Of a stretch of 64,000 nt of DNA, positions 35,586-45,229 are shown piece by piece. Within the stretch, counting starts at the first letter, position 1. The number at the start of each line of letters is the position of its first letter. The notes beneath the pieces are model-generated. The model had not been told where the DNA came from. It saw only the letters and a program-made list of their open reading frames with translations, and made no database searches. This DNA is from Bacteroides neonati (GTDB taxonomy: Bacteria; Bacteroidota; Bacteroidia; Bacteroidales; Bacteroidaceae): contig NZ_HG726020.1 of the NCBI RefSeq assembly GCF_000499785.1, positions 1,344,316-1,408,315 of the forward strand, written 5' to 3'. The position numbers and the translations under genes were made by a program.

Positions 35586-35936
35586 TCACTTCACTTTTAT
35601 GCCCCATAGTATCTGACATTTCATTTTTTGCACTTCACGCCAATAATAAAATCCCCCACAGGAAATTTTACATAAAATGACATATTCGCTTTTTCGCTTC
35701 TTTAAAAGTTTCAACAACGAAGTACATAAAAACTTATCCGGTTCCGATACCCGAACCCTAATAATTTCCTCTCCTACTGTAACAGAAGAAGGGAGCCAAT
35801 CTATATCAACGATTCCCAGCAGAGAATAGCAGTAGAAAGCGGAACGCTCATATGCATACCATGCCCCCTCTTCCTGGTACAGAAAAATGCATCCAACATT
35901 TTGTTTTTCATTTTGCAGCATTTCTTCAAGATCCAT
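35586..35936 (-). CDS. hypothetical protein at the end of the fimbrial operon (116 aa)
   Basis: A 116-aa protein with no signal peptide or membrane segment that I can see. It is rich in Cys, Tyr and Trp (GCIFLYQEEGAWYAYERSAFYCYSLLG). No domain is recognised. It starts 12 bp after the preceding tip-type gene, the same spacing as the other operon members, so it is probably co-transcribed. The centre (VGEEIIRVRVSEPDKFLCTSLLKLL) reads as alternating strand and helix. It may be a small accessory or regulatory protein; nothing in the sequence fixes a function. Confidence 0.6.
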   Translation of the reverse strand: MDLEEMLQNEKQNVGCIFLYQEEGAWYAYERSAFYCYSLLGIVDIDWLPSSVTVGEEIIRVRVSEPDKFLCTSLLKLLKKRKSEYVILCKISCGGFYYWREVQKMKCQILWGIKVK

Positions 35937-35948
35937 TTCATACTAATA

Positions 35949-37679
35949 TTAATTGGTGAGTGGTTCTAGAAATTGAGCTATTACTATCCTGCGTGATGAG
36001 GTTAACCCACTGTTAGAAGCCGTCATACGGAGTTGCACCAACTCCATTGATCGACCTGCAGTAGAATGGGTATTAGGATATTCAGCACCGTAGTTACGCA
36101 CATGCAGATAAGCATGCGAGCTGTACTTACTGGTTAGTTCAAATACCCCTCCGCCTATCGCTCCCGGCAATGCACCGGGAGTCGATAATGTCGAATGCAG
36201 GATTGCTTTCGACAAGTCACGAGGAGAGAATATTTTTATTTCCCAATTTCGATCTTCGGTACGTAACAAATCAATTACAAATGAATTGGTGTTTTTCATG
36301 TTAGAGATCGACGGATTCCATCCTACACGAACTTCCTGCGATAGATTATCGCAGACAAGAGTCAGCGTGGTTTGTACCGATGTAACTACCGGACTGAAAA
36401 TGCCCGTTATCTTATACTTATTTCCTCCCAACGAAGTAACCGAAGTCTGCAACCAGTTACAGTCTGCCGGAATACGAACCACCGGTTGCACTCCACGACT
36501 AGAAAAGACGGTTACCATATCCGCCGTTTCCGTTGCCGCACCATACAGGTCGAAACTATTGTTCGACAGTCCCATTAAGTATTGCCCATCGGCTACAAGG
36601 ATAGGAAAATCTATATCCTCGTCGGTCAGCTCCACCTTTAGTGAGTTAGAGGGTGCCGAAGCTACAGCCGTCTGCACATCCGCATAACCCGGACCGGTTA
36701 CTTGGGTAATTGTCACTATATATCGATGATTGCGCACGATATTTACCGGAGTTCCTTGTGCATCGGTCATTACTATCTTATAATAACCCAGTTGCCCTTT
36801 ATATTGAGCGGAAAGAATCACACTCATATAATCAGTCTTTGTGCAGTTCCGTTCATAGATATATAGAATAGGCTCCGTGCCATTGCTCCACCCTTTTTGA
36901 TAGTCAAGGTAAGGACCATCCGTAGCGGGGTGAGCGATGCCGGGAGTAGCAACATCGCCCGTACAGTCTGCAGGGGCAAGAAATCCGTGACACGCACCGT
37001 TGTGTACCGTGATGCCTTGGAGCGTCAGGTCGTTCAATCCATTTCCCGCCTGTGCAGTCCCCTTACGCACTTGCACACATGCGACAGCTCGCAATAGCTT
37101 GACTCCCTCCGCTTTAGTCACCACACTAATTCCATTAAGAACAGAGCGTCCCCACATAACTAGCGGCATCACATTAGATAATAGGGTTCCTGCACCTGTA
37201 TTCACAGTGCTGAGCGAAGCTGTCTGCAACGAAGAGATAGCTGCAAGCTCAGATGCTCCCGGAACAAGGCTCGCAAAGTTCAGACGATCCGTCATACCGT
37301 CAGGCGTACGCCCATTTGCCACCAAGTGGATGATACGTTTATCGGGCGTGGCATCCAATCGTACTGAAAAGCTGACACCTCCTACAATTGTTCCCAGATC
37401 GGCCGTCTCTACTTTGTAGCGGTTCATAAATTTGCCGTCCTTATCAAACACCAGTACATCCATGTTTTTAATGTCAGTATCCGTATAAGGAGTACCCGTA
37501 CGAGTATAGACATGTACCGGTTCGGGCTGAGGCAGATTCACAGAAAAGGCTACTTCAACCTTCCCATAAGAGGTTTTGCCGGTCTCATTGTCTTCGCTGC
37601 TTTTGCACGAAGTAAGCAGGAAACACACGATGCTTATTAGTATACTCAGTTTTATTTTCATGCTATATACCTGTTTCAT
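35949..37679 (-). CDS. fimbrial lipoprotein, fimbrillin/Mfa-type minor or tip subunit
   Basis: A 576-aa lipoprotein (lipobox LLTSC, Cys25). Met7 (MKIKLSILIS, 37661) is an equally good start and gives a more usual signal peptide. The N-terminal part (KVEVAFSVNLP, VLVFDKDGKFMNRYKV, then KRIIHLVANG) has the beta-sandwich pattern of fimbrillin and FimB-like proteins. The C-terminal half looks like further beta domains (SFDLYGAATETADMVTVFSSRG...). It follows the other large tip-type gene by 15 bp. In comparable Bacteroidales loci such large downstream proteins form the fimbrial tip. Ligand unknown. Confidence 0.78.
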   Translation of the reverse strand: MKQVYSMKIKLSILISIVCFLLTSCKSSEDNETGKTSYGKVEVAFSVNLPQPEPVHVYTRTGTPYTDTDIKNMDVLVFDKDGKFMNRYKVETADLGTIVGGVSFSVRLDATPDKRIIHLVANGRTPDGMTDRLNFASLVPGASELAAISSLQTASLSTVNTGAGTLLSNVMPLVMWGRSVLNGISVVTKAEGVKLLRAVACVQVRKGTAQAGNGLNDLTLQGITVHNGACHGFLAPADCTGDVATPGIAHPATDGPYLDYQKGWSNGTEPILYIYERNCTKTDYMSVILSAQYKGQLGYYKIVMTDAQGTPVNIVRNHRYIVTITQVTGPGYADVQTAVASAPSNSLKVELTDEDIDFPILVADGQYLMGLSNNSFDLYGAATETADMVTVFSSRGVQPVVRIPADCNWLQTSVTSLGGNKYKITGIFSPVVTSVQTTLTLVCDNLSQEVRVGWNPSISNMKNTNSFVIDLLRTEDRNWEIKIFSPRDLSKAILHSTLSTPGALPGAIGGGVFELTSKYSSHAYLHVRNYGAEYPNTHSTAGRSMELVQLRMTASNSGLTSSRRIVIAQFLEPLTN

Positions 37680-37694
37680 TATTCAAATTTAATT

Positions 37695-40184
37695 CTATTT
37701 TCGCTCCCCCCTATAGTCATCCGAATAGGTATGCACAATAGTAGGCAACCAATAGGGTTTCACTTCCGGCCGAAGAGGTATGTTAACCGATTCTGCTGCG
37801 CGTGTACTCCGTGCAGCTATACCCGCCCATACACTGACAGAAGCAGAGTGTTTCACTCGGTCATAGGTAATGGTAGCCACTTTGGTATATCCTCCGGTAG
37901 CATAAGTACTATTTCCTTTGGTTGTTGTAATCATTACAGAATGTCCCTGATCATATAACTTCTCTCCACCATTATTATTGAAGTTGGTACCACTCTGCAC
38001 CATTGTACCTCCTTTATAGGCAGTCATGGTGAAGGTCATTTTATCCGGAGCCCTTCCGGCGGTGTACCAAGTAGCATACACATCCAACTTAATCTTTCGG
38101 GGTGAATTGGCATCACCTTCGAGCACCGGCGCATTAAAGAAAGTCGTTTCTCCTTGTCCTCCAGTAGCATCACCACCCCATTGCAATAGCTGTCGGGCAT
38201 TGTAAGTAACAGCTGAGGTAAAGCTCCAACCAACGGGATGCTTATCGTAAGTAGTATTGTTGGTACCATTTCCCGATAAGTTATTACCGGCAAACTCCAC
38301 TGCAATGTCCACATCATCTCCGAGCCATTTAAACTTCAAGACAAAGAAATCAAATGCAGGAATGGTTACAATAATATCCTGATAAACCTTGGCAGTAACA
38401 GAATAGTCGGGACATTCGGCATGATGAAATGTCAGAAAGCCTTCACGCGGTTCATCATTAAGTTCCCGATCGGTAGTCATAGTCAGCGTCTGCGAAGCAT
38501 TGCTCCAAACAATACCCGAATGTATCCAACTGCTCCATGAATCGAACACAAGATTACGATTACCACCATATACCGATATATCCTGCGAATTAGTCACGGC
38601 AGTCTGTGCAGTCCCTGTAGGTGAGGCTGCATTGATTGTATTCTGATCCATATAAATGAAGCAGTTGAGTAATGAAAGCGTATCCGTATCGAGTGTTGTC
38701 GTATTCTTGACTACCAACTGGGCATCTCCATAATACGTATCGAAATTGCTCACATTGGTCGTTGACGAACGAGTAAACGTCACAGGGGTTGTTCCTGCTA
38801 CTCCATTTTGAACACTCGCACTTGCTTTAGGAGTAGTAGCCAAAAACTTCCATCCTCCTCCCACACTGGTTACATTGATTGAACCCGTTTGATGAAGATT
38901 AGGACACAATACGAGCTTGTGCACGTCGATCTTTATCGTTCCCTTATCTGGGCGCTGGGTTACCGGTATCTTTTTGGTTACATTATTTGCCTTAATAGTA
39001 ATATAAGAGGTACGCGGGTTATTATCCACATAGGTGTTAATATCGGCCGTTATCTCAACTGCATTACCGTCCAGTTTCCTCACAGAGGTAATCCAAGCTG
39101 CATCCGGAGCTTTCGAAACCGTATAAGTCTCCGCATTCGTATTAACATGAAGCGTATCTTTGAAAGAAAGATTAATGGAGGTTTTATCCGTAAAAAGCTG
39201 TGTTTGCGATAAATCAGCGTTAATCTGCGTATCGACCCAATCAAGTATTTCGGTAGTCACATCAAGCTTCCCACCCAGAAACAGACGTACCAGTAAAATG
39301 CCATTTACACGAGGCACCCGGGGAATGATTACATCTGTTTTCTCAAAACGGGTTCCGCCATCACAAGCCAAATCCACACTCAGCCGTAAGTTATGCGTAG
39401 TCGTATCGATAGGCTGTGCACTCAAATAGTCGCTTCCCTTATGCGCCGGAATCACAAAACGCAGTGTATCGCTTAACTGATGACCCACTTGAGTCGGATT
39501 GTTTCGTACCTGAAAGGATCCGATCATGGGTTCGGTACTTACCGTTGGCTGATTCCGGTCGGGATATAAGCCACCATTCCAATTAAGCGTAGTGGGCACC
39601 TGCGTCAATTTGAATGTATGTGTTCCATTCACATCCAAGCCGCCGGCATCGGCTATTACTACTTTGACCAGTGCCACATTACGCGACAAAAGGGCTGTCT
39701 CGGATGATACATTCTCCTGTCCTGCCAAAATATGCTGTCCACTCAGGTAAGCCGTACGTAGCTCAGGCACAGCAGGCAATATACCGGAAACAGGAGTTGT
39801 CTCCCACATTTTCAATACATTACGATCTTGCCCTCTAATGGGAGATATAATCTGTCCGTTAATGTCTGCCTCGGCACTCACTAAAGCGATGTTCCAAGTA
39901 CCTGCAGCAACAGGCATCTTCAAGCGATCCGGAGCATAAGTGATGTCGGGTATCTTTTGACGGAACTGGTTCACAGCTGCCCCCTCTCCATCGAATAGAT
40001 AAACCTGCGTGTTATTGATAACAGCTTCCGGTGCTCTCGTCATATTGAAAGTCAGCGATGTATCCCATACCTTTTCGCCAGATACTTCTTTCTCGTCGGC
40101 ACAAGCCCAGGCCAGTACAACAAGCAGAGACATGCTCCATAATGTTTTATATTTTCCTGTCATCGTTCTTTCTTTTTCATTCAA
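37695..40184 (-). CDS. large fimbrial tip/adhesin-type lipoprotein with BACON-like repeats
   Basis: An 829-aa exported lipoprotein (candidate lipobox LAWAC, Cys28; Met8 is an alternative start). The N-terminal third has FimB/fimbrillin-like features (TRAPEAVINNTQVYLFDGEG, then AAGTWNIALVSAE). Residues about 330-620 contain beta-rich repeats with the BACON-like pattern (TYTVSKAPDAAWITSVRKLDGNAVEITADIN). The last 200 residues are Gly/Asn/Thr-rich and could be the binding head. It lies 61 bp after the Calx-beta-type gene in the operon. Probably a surface adhesin at the fimbrial tip; no ligand is predictable. Confidence 0.75.
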   Translation of the reverse strand: MNEKERTMTGKYKTLWSMSLLVVLAWACADEKEVSGEKVWDTSLTFNMTRAPEAVINNTQVYLFDGEGAAVNQFRQKIPDITYAPDRLKMPVAAGTWNIALVSAEADINGQIISPIRGQDRNVLKMWETTPVSGILPAVPELRTAYLSGQHILAGQENVSSETALLSRNVALVKVVIADAGGLDVNGTHTFKLTQVPTTLNWNGGLYPDRNQPTVSTEPMIGSFQVRNNPTQVGHQLSDTLRFVIPAHKGSDYLSAQPIDTTTHNLRLSVDLACDGGTRFEKTDVIIPRVPRVNGILLVRLFLGGKLDVTTEILDWVDTQINADLSQTQLFTDKTSINLSFKDTLHVNTNAETYTVSKAPDAAWITSVRKLDGNAVEITADINTYVDNNPRTSYITIKANNVTKKIPVTQRPDKGTIKIDVHKLVLCPNLHQTGSINVTSVGGGWKFLATTPKASASVQNGVAGTTPVTFTRSSTTNVSNFDTYYGDAQLVVKNTTTLDTDTLSLLNCFIYMDQNTINAASPTGTAQTAVTNSQDISVYGGNRNLVFDSWSSWIHSGIVWSNASQTLTMTTDRELNDEPREGFLTFHHAECPDYSVTAKVYQDIIVTIPAFDFFVLKFKWLGDDVDIAVEFAGNNLSGNGTNNTTYDKHPVGWSFTSAVTYNARQLLQWGGDATGGQGETTFFNAPVLEGDANSPRKIKLDVYATWYTAGRAPDKMTFTMTAYKGGTMVQSGTNFNNNGGEKLYDQGHSVMITTTKGNSTYATGGYTKVATITYDRVKHSASVSVWAGIAARSTRAAESVNIPLRPEVKPYWLPTIVHTYSDDYRGERK

Positions 40185-40245
40185 AACCGTTATTCTATGA
40201 TTTGTCAGAACCTTCGATTACAAACGTTTCGACATTCTAACAGAC

Positions 40246-42708
40246 TTATTTCCTAATGGTAAACTCGGCCGAACGCTCTGCCTCCGAGACTCCCACCGGT
40301 TGTGCACCAACAGGTTGATTAACCGACTTAATATTCAGTTTCACCTGTTTTTCAAGAGTATCCGTACTGAAAAGTACCACACCATTCACATTGGCAGAGC
40401 TATGATTTCCATCGCCACTGATACGCAGTTCGTGCAAATTCGTGAATACATAATCCTTACCCTCTTTGGCTGTTGCCTCAGATACCGGCACACAGTTAAC
40501 AATCACGTCACTTCCAGTGGCATTCGTTTGCAAAGCCCCATCCGAAGCACGCAACAGTGAAACGGTAAAGAAGCCCGAAACCACATTGTTATTAACACGA
40601 TGATCGCCCAGAGAAGCAATAGCTATCTTAGCCGGCTGATCAATTACCATGCCGCTACAACTCAATAACTCACCATCGAAAGAGACATTCGATCCGCTTA
40701 GGTTATGAATCTTATTGAAGTTGACCACCACCGTTTTAGGCAGTTCGTAGCGCGTGTCTTCGAGCGTTTTGGCATAGAACAAACCCTTTTGTCGACCATT
40801 TTCGAATACCACACGAGGGGTCAGCCCTTTGTCAAAGTCGAGTGCATCGGCAGTGCCTTCTCCATAGATTCCATCGACAACAATATGCGCTCCTGTGGCA
40901 TTAGTCAATGGGGTTCCATCAGTCTTAAACAGTCCTAACTCATACAGAATATCTTGACCACCCTCTTCTCCTTTTTCAGTACGTATCAATTTAACCAATG
41001 ACTGCTGGTCTTCGATCACAGCCTTACCCGCCGGTTTTACCAGATAGCTATACTGCACTGCCGATAGATTGAGTTCAAACTCCTTACTACCTTCAATCAA
41101 ATCGTTTGCTTTTACGGGCACCTCAATATCTTGTTTAACCAAATACCGGTCTGCCGTTCCAGGCGAAGGCGTAAAGGAGAGTTTGCCCTTGACCGGCGTA
41201 AAGTTGGAAGCTGTAGTGGCCGACAACTCACGCGTGGTATAATCCACATTTACCGGTATGGGTGCTCCTTCTTTGGTAGTGGCATACCCTGTCAGTGTAA
41301 CGGTAAATACAGCTGTAGCCGTACCGTTCACTGGTTTGGTGATCTTCACATCCGAAACATAAAGTCCATGTCCTAACTTTACTAACCGATTGCTTGCATC
41401 TACGAATACCACCTCTCCGGATGCTGCTGTCAATGCTTGTTTAAAAATAGTAGGTTTATTGTCTGTGATGTAACGGTCAAACTCCTTTTCGCCCTGAGCA
41501 GAATACATACTAATACGCCCTTCATCGGAAGAGAGCAGAAGTACCTCGCCGTTATTAAACACTTTCGCCTGATCAAAATTACCGTCTACGGTACGGTCGA
41601 ACTCTGCTTTCCCAGTTGCAGAGATCCTCACAAACGTTCCACGACGTCCATTTACATCGTAGGTAGTCACTACCGACTCGCCCGTCACCGGGTTCATTCC
41701 CATACCACGCACACCACCATTGCTGCTGCCTGAGTAAAGAGATGTTCCATCATTGCGCAATAAGGCATAATGTCCCCTACTTCCGCTTCCTCCCACTAAA
41801 ATATTGCCATTGCGCCCCACCATCAAGTGGTTAAGATTTGCCACCCCTTCTTGGGTAGTAGGTATCAATGTTTTCGCAAAAACGATATCTCCTTCGGGAC
41901 GAAGTTTATAAACAATACCGCCATTTGCTGTAGCGTTGCCAATTACTATAACAGAACCATCGTTGATATTAGCCTGCATACCGGTTACTTTAAACTGACC
42001 GGAAGGAAGTGTCGTAATATAGAACGGTTTTCCTTTATCATCCAAACGAACGATGGCAGCTTTTTCCTTCTCCTTACCTGCCGAGAAAGCGGCACATACA
42101 TATTCAGTACTATTGCCCAACACGTCAAACAGATCACAATATCCGCTCTCTGCATGCTTATATTCGTAGAGTACTTTGCCTGCTTTATCGACTTTCAAAA
42201 TAACTCCTTGCCGGCCATTAGTACCCATAGGCTCTGTACCCGACAGCATCAGCGAGCCGCTTCGGAGCAATGCCCCATTCAACAGGTCGCTACCTTGCGA
42301 ACCTATATATAGATTTAAAGCCATTTTACCACCACGGTCTATAATCACCGCTCTTCCGCTTAAGGTGATTCCTTTTCGTCCTTTGGCATTGTTCACAACA
42401 GACTGCCCCACCAGCAAAAGTTTATTATCATCCAATTCCTTCACTTGGTTCACCGTAGTGAATCCGATAAGCGGAAGCGAGAAAACAACCTCTCCCACAC
42501 GATCGGCCCAGGTGAGATTATATTTCTGTCCCTCTTTGCCTATCATTGCTACTTCGTCACCGGCTAGCAGGCAAACTTGCTGTATTTTGTTGTTTGTGCC
42601 ATAGCTCTTATCAAAAACTACCGGCATATACTGTGCTTTCATTGGCAAGTATGCCAAGATGCCCAATAAAAACAACATCAACACTCTATGAATTTTTGTA
42701 TTCTCCAT
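40246..42708 (-). CDS. exported beta-propeller/Calx-beta-like protein of the fimbrial operon
   Basis: An 820-aa protein with a signal peptide (about 1-25, ending MKAQ) and no lipobox. The N-terminal half (about 30-440) has repeated blades of about 45-55 residues with patterns such as GKVLYEYKH and GNILVGGSG, consistent with a beta-propeller. The C-terminal half contains two or three Calx-beta-like units (FTPVKGKLSFTPSPG, then KANDLIEGSKEFELNLS; and DALDFDKG, KEGKDYVFTN). It sits between the OmpA-type and tip-type genes in the same operon (22 and 61 bp gaps). It is probably a surface or periplasmic fimbrial accessory protein. I know of no standard counterpart in the best-studied fim/mfa operons. 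Confidence 0.72.
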   Translation of the reverse strand: MENTKIHRVLMLFLLGILAYLPMKAQYMPVVFDKSYGTNNKIQQVCLLAGDEVAMIGKEGQKYNLTWADRVGEVVFSLPLIGFTTVNQVKELDDNKLLLVGQSVVNNAKGRKGITLSGRAVIIDRGGKMALNLYIGSQGSDLLNGALLRSGSLMLSGTEPMGTNGRQGVILKVDKAGKVLYEYKHAESGYCDLFDVLGNSTEYVCAAFSAGKEKEKAAIVRLDDKGKPFYITTLPSGQFKVTGMQANINDGSVIVIGNATANGGIVYKLRPEGDIVFAKTLIPTTQEGVANLNHLMVGRNGNILVGGSGSRGHYALLRNDGTSLYSGSSNGGVRGMGMNPVTGESVVTTYDVNGRRGTFVRISATGKAEFDRTVDGNFDQAKVFNNGEVLLLSSDEGRISMYSAQGEKEFDRYITDNKPTIFKQALTAASGEVVFVDASNRLVKLGHGLYVSDVKITKPVNGTATAVFTVTLTGYATTKEGAPIPVNVDYTTRELSATTASNFTPVKGKLSFTPSPGTADRYLVKQDIEVPVKANDLIEGSKEFELNLSAVQYSYLVKPAGKAVIEDQQSLVKLIRTEKGEEGGQDILYELGLFKTDGTPLTNATGAHIVVDGIYGEGTADALDFDKGLTPRVVFENGRQKGLFYAKTLEDTRYELPKTVVVNFNKIHNLSGSNVSFDGELLSCSGMVIDQPAKIAIASLGDHRVNNNVVSGFFTVSLLRASDGALQTNATGSDVIVNCVPVSEATAKEGKDYVFTNLHELRISGDGNHSSANVNGVVLFSTDTLEKQVKLNIKSVNQPVGAQPVGVSEAERSAEFTIRK

Positions 42709-42730
42709 ATATCGTTTACTTTTTAATTAT

Positions 42731-44602
42731 CTATCGCTTATTATATATTTCAACGCGTCTTGCACGACGGTTTACCTGTATCCAATCAATGCCTCTCTCC
42801 ATCCAATAAGAAGAACCAACCTCTTCTTTAATTTCATCGGTTGAGAGTTTTATACGTCCACGTCCGTAAATACTAAACTGTCCCGAAATTCCGTTGTTTC
42901 GTAAAAAATCGGATACCTTCCGGGCTCTGCGCTCAGACAGCGCATAATTATAGGCATCGCTACCTATTTCATCGGCGAAGCCATCGAATACTAACTCATT
43001 AAAACGATAACCGCCCATTTCCGATACAAAATTCTGCAATAACCGAAATGACTCGCTCGTTAGCTCGGCAGAATCAAAATCGAAATAAAGCGTCATCAGC
43101 AATCCTTCCGGTGCATACTCTTTCAATCCTACCGATTCGGGCTTAGCGGTTTCTGTCATTCCGCTTAATAGTAGCTGACCACCCAAAATGGCAGCCTGTT
43201 CACTCATACCATAAAACGGAAGCCCCTGCTGAATACCCAGTTCATCGGTTGTTTGCAGATAGTACAAATCGTCTTTGGAACCCTGTTCACGATCCGAGAC
43301 GAAGTAAGCCGTACGCAAACTCAACGGACACATATAGTAATCATTGTAAACCGAATTGACCGGAGCAGGAAAATGGTTGATACTGCCGGGAACCACCCCT
43401 TCTTTATCATAAGCAGCACTGAAAAGATCGTAGCCACCGAATCCGGGCAAGCCGTTAGAAGCAAACAGCAATCGCCCTTTGTAAAGCACTGGAGAAATCT
43501 CATCTCCTTCGGTATTCACCTCAGGGCCTAAGTTAACCGGTACGCCCCATGAATTTGTGTACTCATCATAGCGAGATAAGTAAAGATCGAATCCACCATA
43601 TCCACCCGGGCGATCGGAAGTAAATAGTAACGTTTTTCCATCCTCAAGCAGGAACGGATGTGCATAAGAAGCCGTGGCTTCCTGCGGAAAGATAGGTTCG
43701 TATTTAGTAAAGCGATGCTTATTGTTTTTTAAGGTAGAATAAAACAACTGGGTACAAAACGGACGAAGGTTCTTATCTGCCACCTCCACCGTTGCTCTTT
43801 TCTTATTATAGGTAATCACCGTAGCGACCATTTTCTGCATATCGGGTGTAAAGGCTACGGGACCATTCTGAAGATCGGCCGGGATGCGACGGAAATAGTC
43901 ATAATAACGGGGAGTTTTCTGCGAAGATTCTCCCGGAGTATTACTTTCATGCAATTCATAATAGTGTGAGCGATGAAAGAATATTTTGCCCGGATCGTTT
44001 AATTGACTATAACTTGTAGCATAAAAGGGTTGTTCGCCATAATTTCCTACCCAGAACTCTGCGTTCGTCGTGTTAAGCCCCAGTCTAGTAGCCGAAAAGC
44101 CGGGATCATCTTTTATAAAATGCCTCATTGAAAGTGCCTCAAGCGTATTCTGGTAGCGCTGATAACGACTATATATATCTTTATAAGCATTGTTCAGACA
44201 CACTGCTTCGGCTCTACGCATTTCTCCTTGAAAACGAAGCGCATCTACGTAATTACACACATCGTCTACCAATAGCAAATCGCCCCGAAGCTCCATTGCT
44301 TGGGCATAATGCTGCTCGGCAAAAGCATAGTCGCGTACCATAAAGTACAGACGCGCGGCCTTCAGATGCAGAGCTGCCCGGTGGTTGTTGTCTGTTTCTC
44401 GTTGGATAGCAGTTTCGTATTGCCCCATCGCTTTATCAAACTTTTGCCTGATAAAGTTGCGATCGGCTCGCCTTTCTATTCGGCTTAACTTCCGCTCCTG
44501 CGCTATGGAGAGAGTGCTTCCTCCTATAAACGAGATAAACAGAGTAGCCGCCAGTAGAATCTGTAACTTCTTCCTTATCATTTCAGCAACTTTTTTATCC
44601 AT
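42731..44602 (-). CDS. TPR-PD40-OmpA protein of the fimbrial operon
   Basis: A 623-aa exported protein with a modular layout: signal peptide (about 9-35), TPR-like helices (about 40-150), a WD40/PD40-type beta-propeller (about 230-440, with TLLFTSDRPGGYGGFDLYLSRYD and LLFASNGLPGFGGYDLFSA) and an OmpA-type peptidoglycan-binding domain (about 510-623, with YFDFDSAELTSESFRLL and SERRARKVSDFLRNNGI). The same architecture occurs in PorE/SprE-like envelope proteins of Bacteroidetes. It probably anchors the fimbrial assembly to the cell wall. It begins 4 bp after the DUF3575 gene; Met8 is an alternative start. Confidence 0.88.
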   Translation of the reverse strand: MDKKVAEMIRKKLQILLAATLFISFIGGSTLSIAQERKLSRIERRADRNFIRQKFDKAMGQYETAIQRETDNNHRAALHLKAARLYFMVRDYAFAEQHYAQAMELRGDLLLVDDVCNYVDALRFQGEMRRAEAVCLNNAYKDIYSRYQRYQNTLEALSMRHFIKDDPGFSATRLGLNTTNAEFWVGNYGEQPFYATSYSQLNDPGKIFFHRSHYYELHESNTPGESSQKTPRYYDYFRRIPADLQNGPVAFTPDMQKMVATVITYNKKRATVEVADKNLRPFCTQLFYSTLKNNKHRFTKYEPIFPQEATASYAHPFLLEDGKTLLFTSDRPGGYGGFDLYLSRYDEYTNSWGVPVNLGPEVNTEGDEISPVLYKGRLLFASNGLPGFGGYDLFSAAYDKEGVVPGSINHFPAPVNSVYNDYYMCPLSLRTAYFVSDREQGSKDDLYYLQTTDELGIQQGLPFYGMSEQAAILGGQLLLSGMTETAKPESVGLKEYAPEGLLMTLYFDFDSAELTSESFRLLQNFVSEMGGYRFNELVFDGFADEIGSDAYNYALSERRARKVSDFLRNNGISGQFSIYGRGRIKLSTDEIKEEVGSSYWMERGIDWIQVNRRARRVEIYNKR

Positions 44603-44606
44603 ATCA

Positions 44607-45221
44607 TTAACGGAATATATTATAGGTCATGCTCACACCAAACTTGGTGGGCCCGATCCAACTTTTTGTATTCTTTCGTTCCAACGGAAAATGTACATAC
44701 TCTCCGCCCAAATTGAACTTATCGTATTGCAGATGAGCATATCCAAGACCAAGATTTAAGTCCAGTCCCCAGCGGTTGCCAAATGCAAACTTATAACCGG
44801 TGGATATACCTCCGGATACTCCCCATCCCTTGCGCCGATAACTTTGCAACGGATCGCCATGCTCCAAGAGTCCTATATTGAAGTTGCCATACATGGCATA
44901 GGGTCCCACGTAAAAACCATCCCACGAGTCGTTGGTGTAGAAGTTTCTCGGATTGACGTAGTAGCGCAGATCAACACTGGCCTGCAACGCCCGAAAGACC
45001 TCTTCATTTTTCTTAAACATATAAGGCATCCACAGCACCTCACCATTAATAGTCAGCTGACGTGTCAAGGTGTATTCTATACCTACATTGGGCGAACCTG
45101 TCAACCAAAAGGGAATGTTCACCTTTACACTCTGTGCCTCTGCTCTGAGGGCCAGACAGCCTAAAAAAGCAACAGCCAGAAGGTATCGTATCATTGATTT
45201 TATTTTCATTCTATTATTCAT
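44607..45221 (-). CDS. DUF3575 outer-membrane beta-barrel-type protein
   Basis: A 204-aa exported protein (signal peptide about 1-30, ending RAEAQ) that matches DUF3575 in my judgement: VKVNIPFWLTGSPNVGIEYTL near the start, alternating beta strands, WGVSGGISTGYKFAFG, and a C-terminal aromatic-rich strand (FGVSMTYNIFR). DUF3575 genes are regular members of Bacteroidales fimbrial operons and are thought to be small outer-membrane barrels. It lies 8 bp after the FimB-like gene and 4 bp before the TPR-OmpA gene, clearly in one operon. Confidence 0.88.
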   Translation of the reverse strand: MNNRMKIKSMIRYLLAVAFLGCLALRAEAQSVKVNIPFWLTGSPNVGIEYTLTRQLTINGEVLWMPYMFKKNEEVFRALQASVDLRYYVNPRNFYTNDSWDGFYVGPYAMYGNFNIGLLEHGDPLQSYRRKGWGVSGGISTGYKFAFGNRWGLDLNLGLGYAHLQYDKFNLGGEYVHFPLERKNTKSWIGPTKFGVSMTYNIFR

Positions 45222-45229
45222 TCTATATA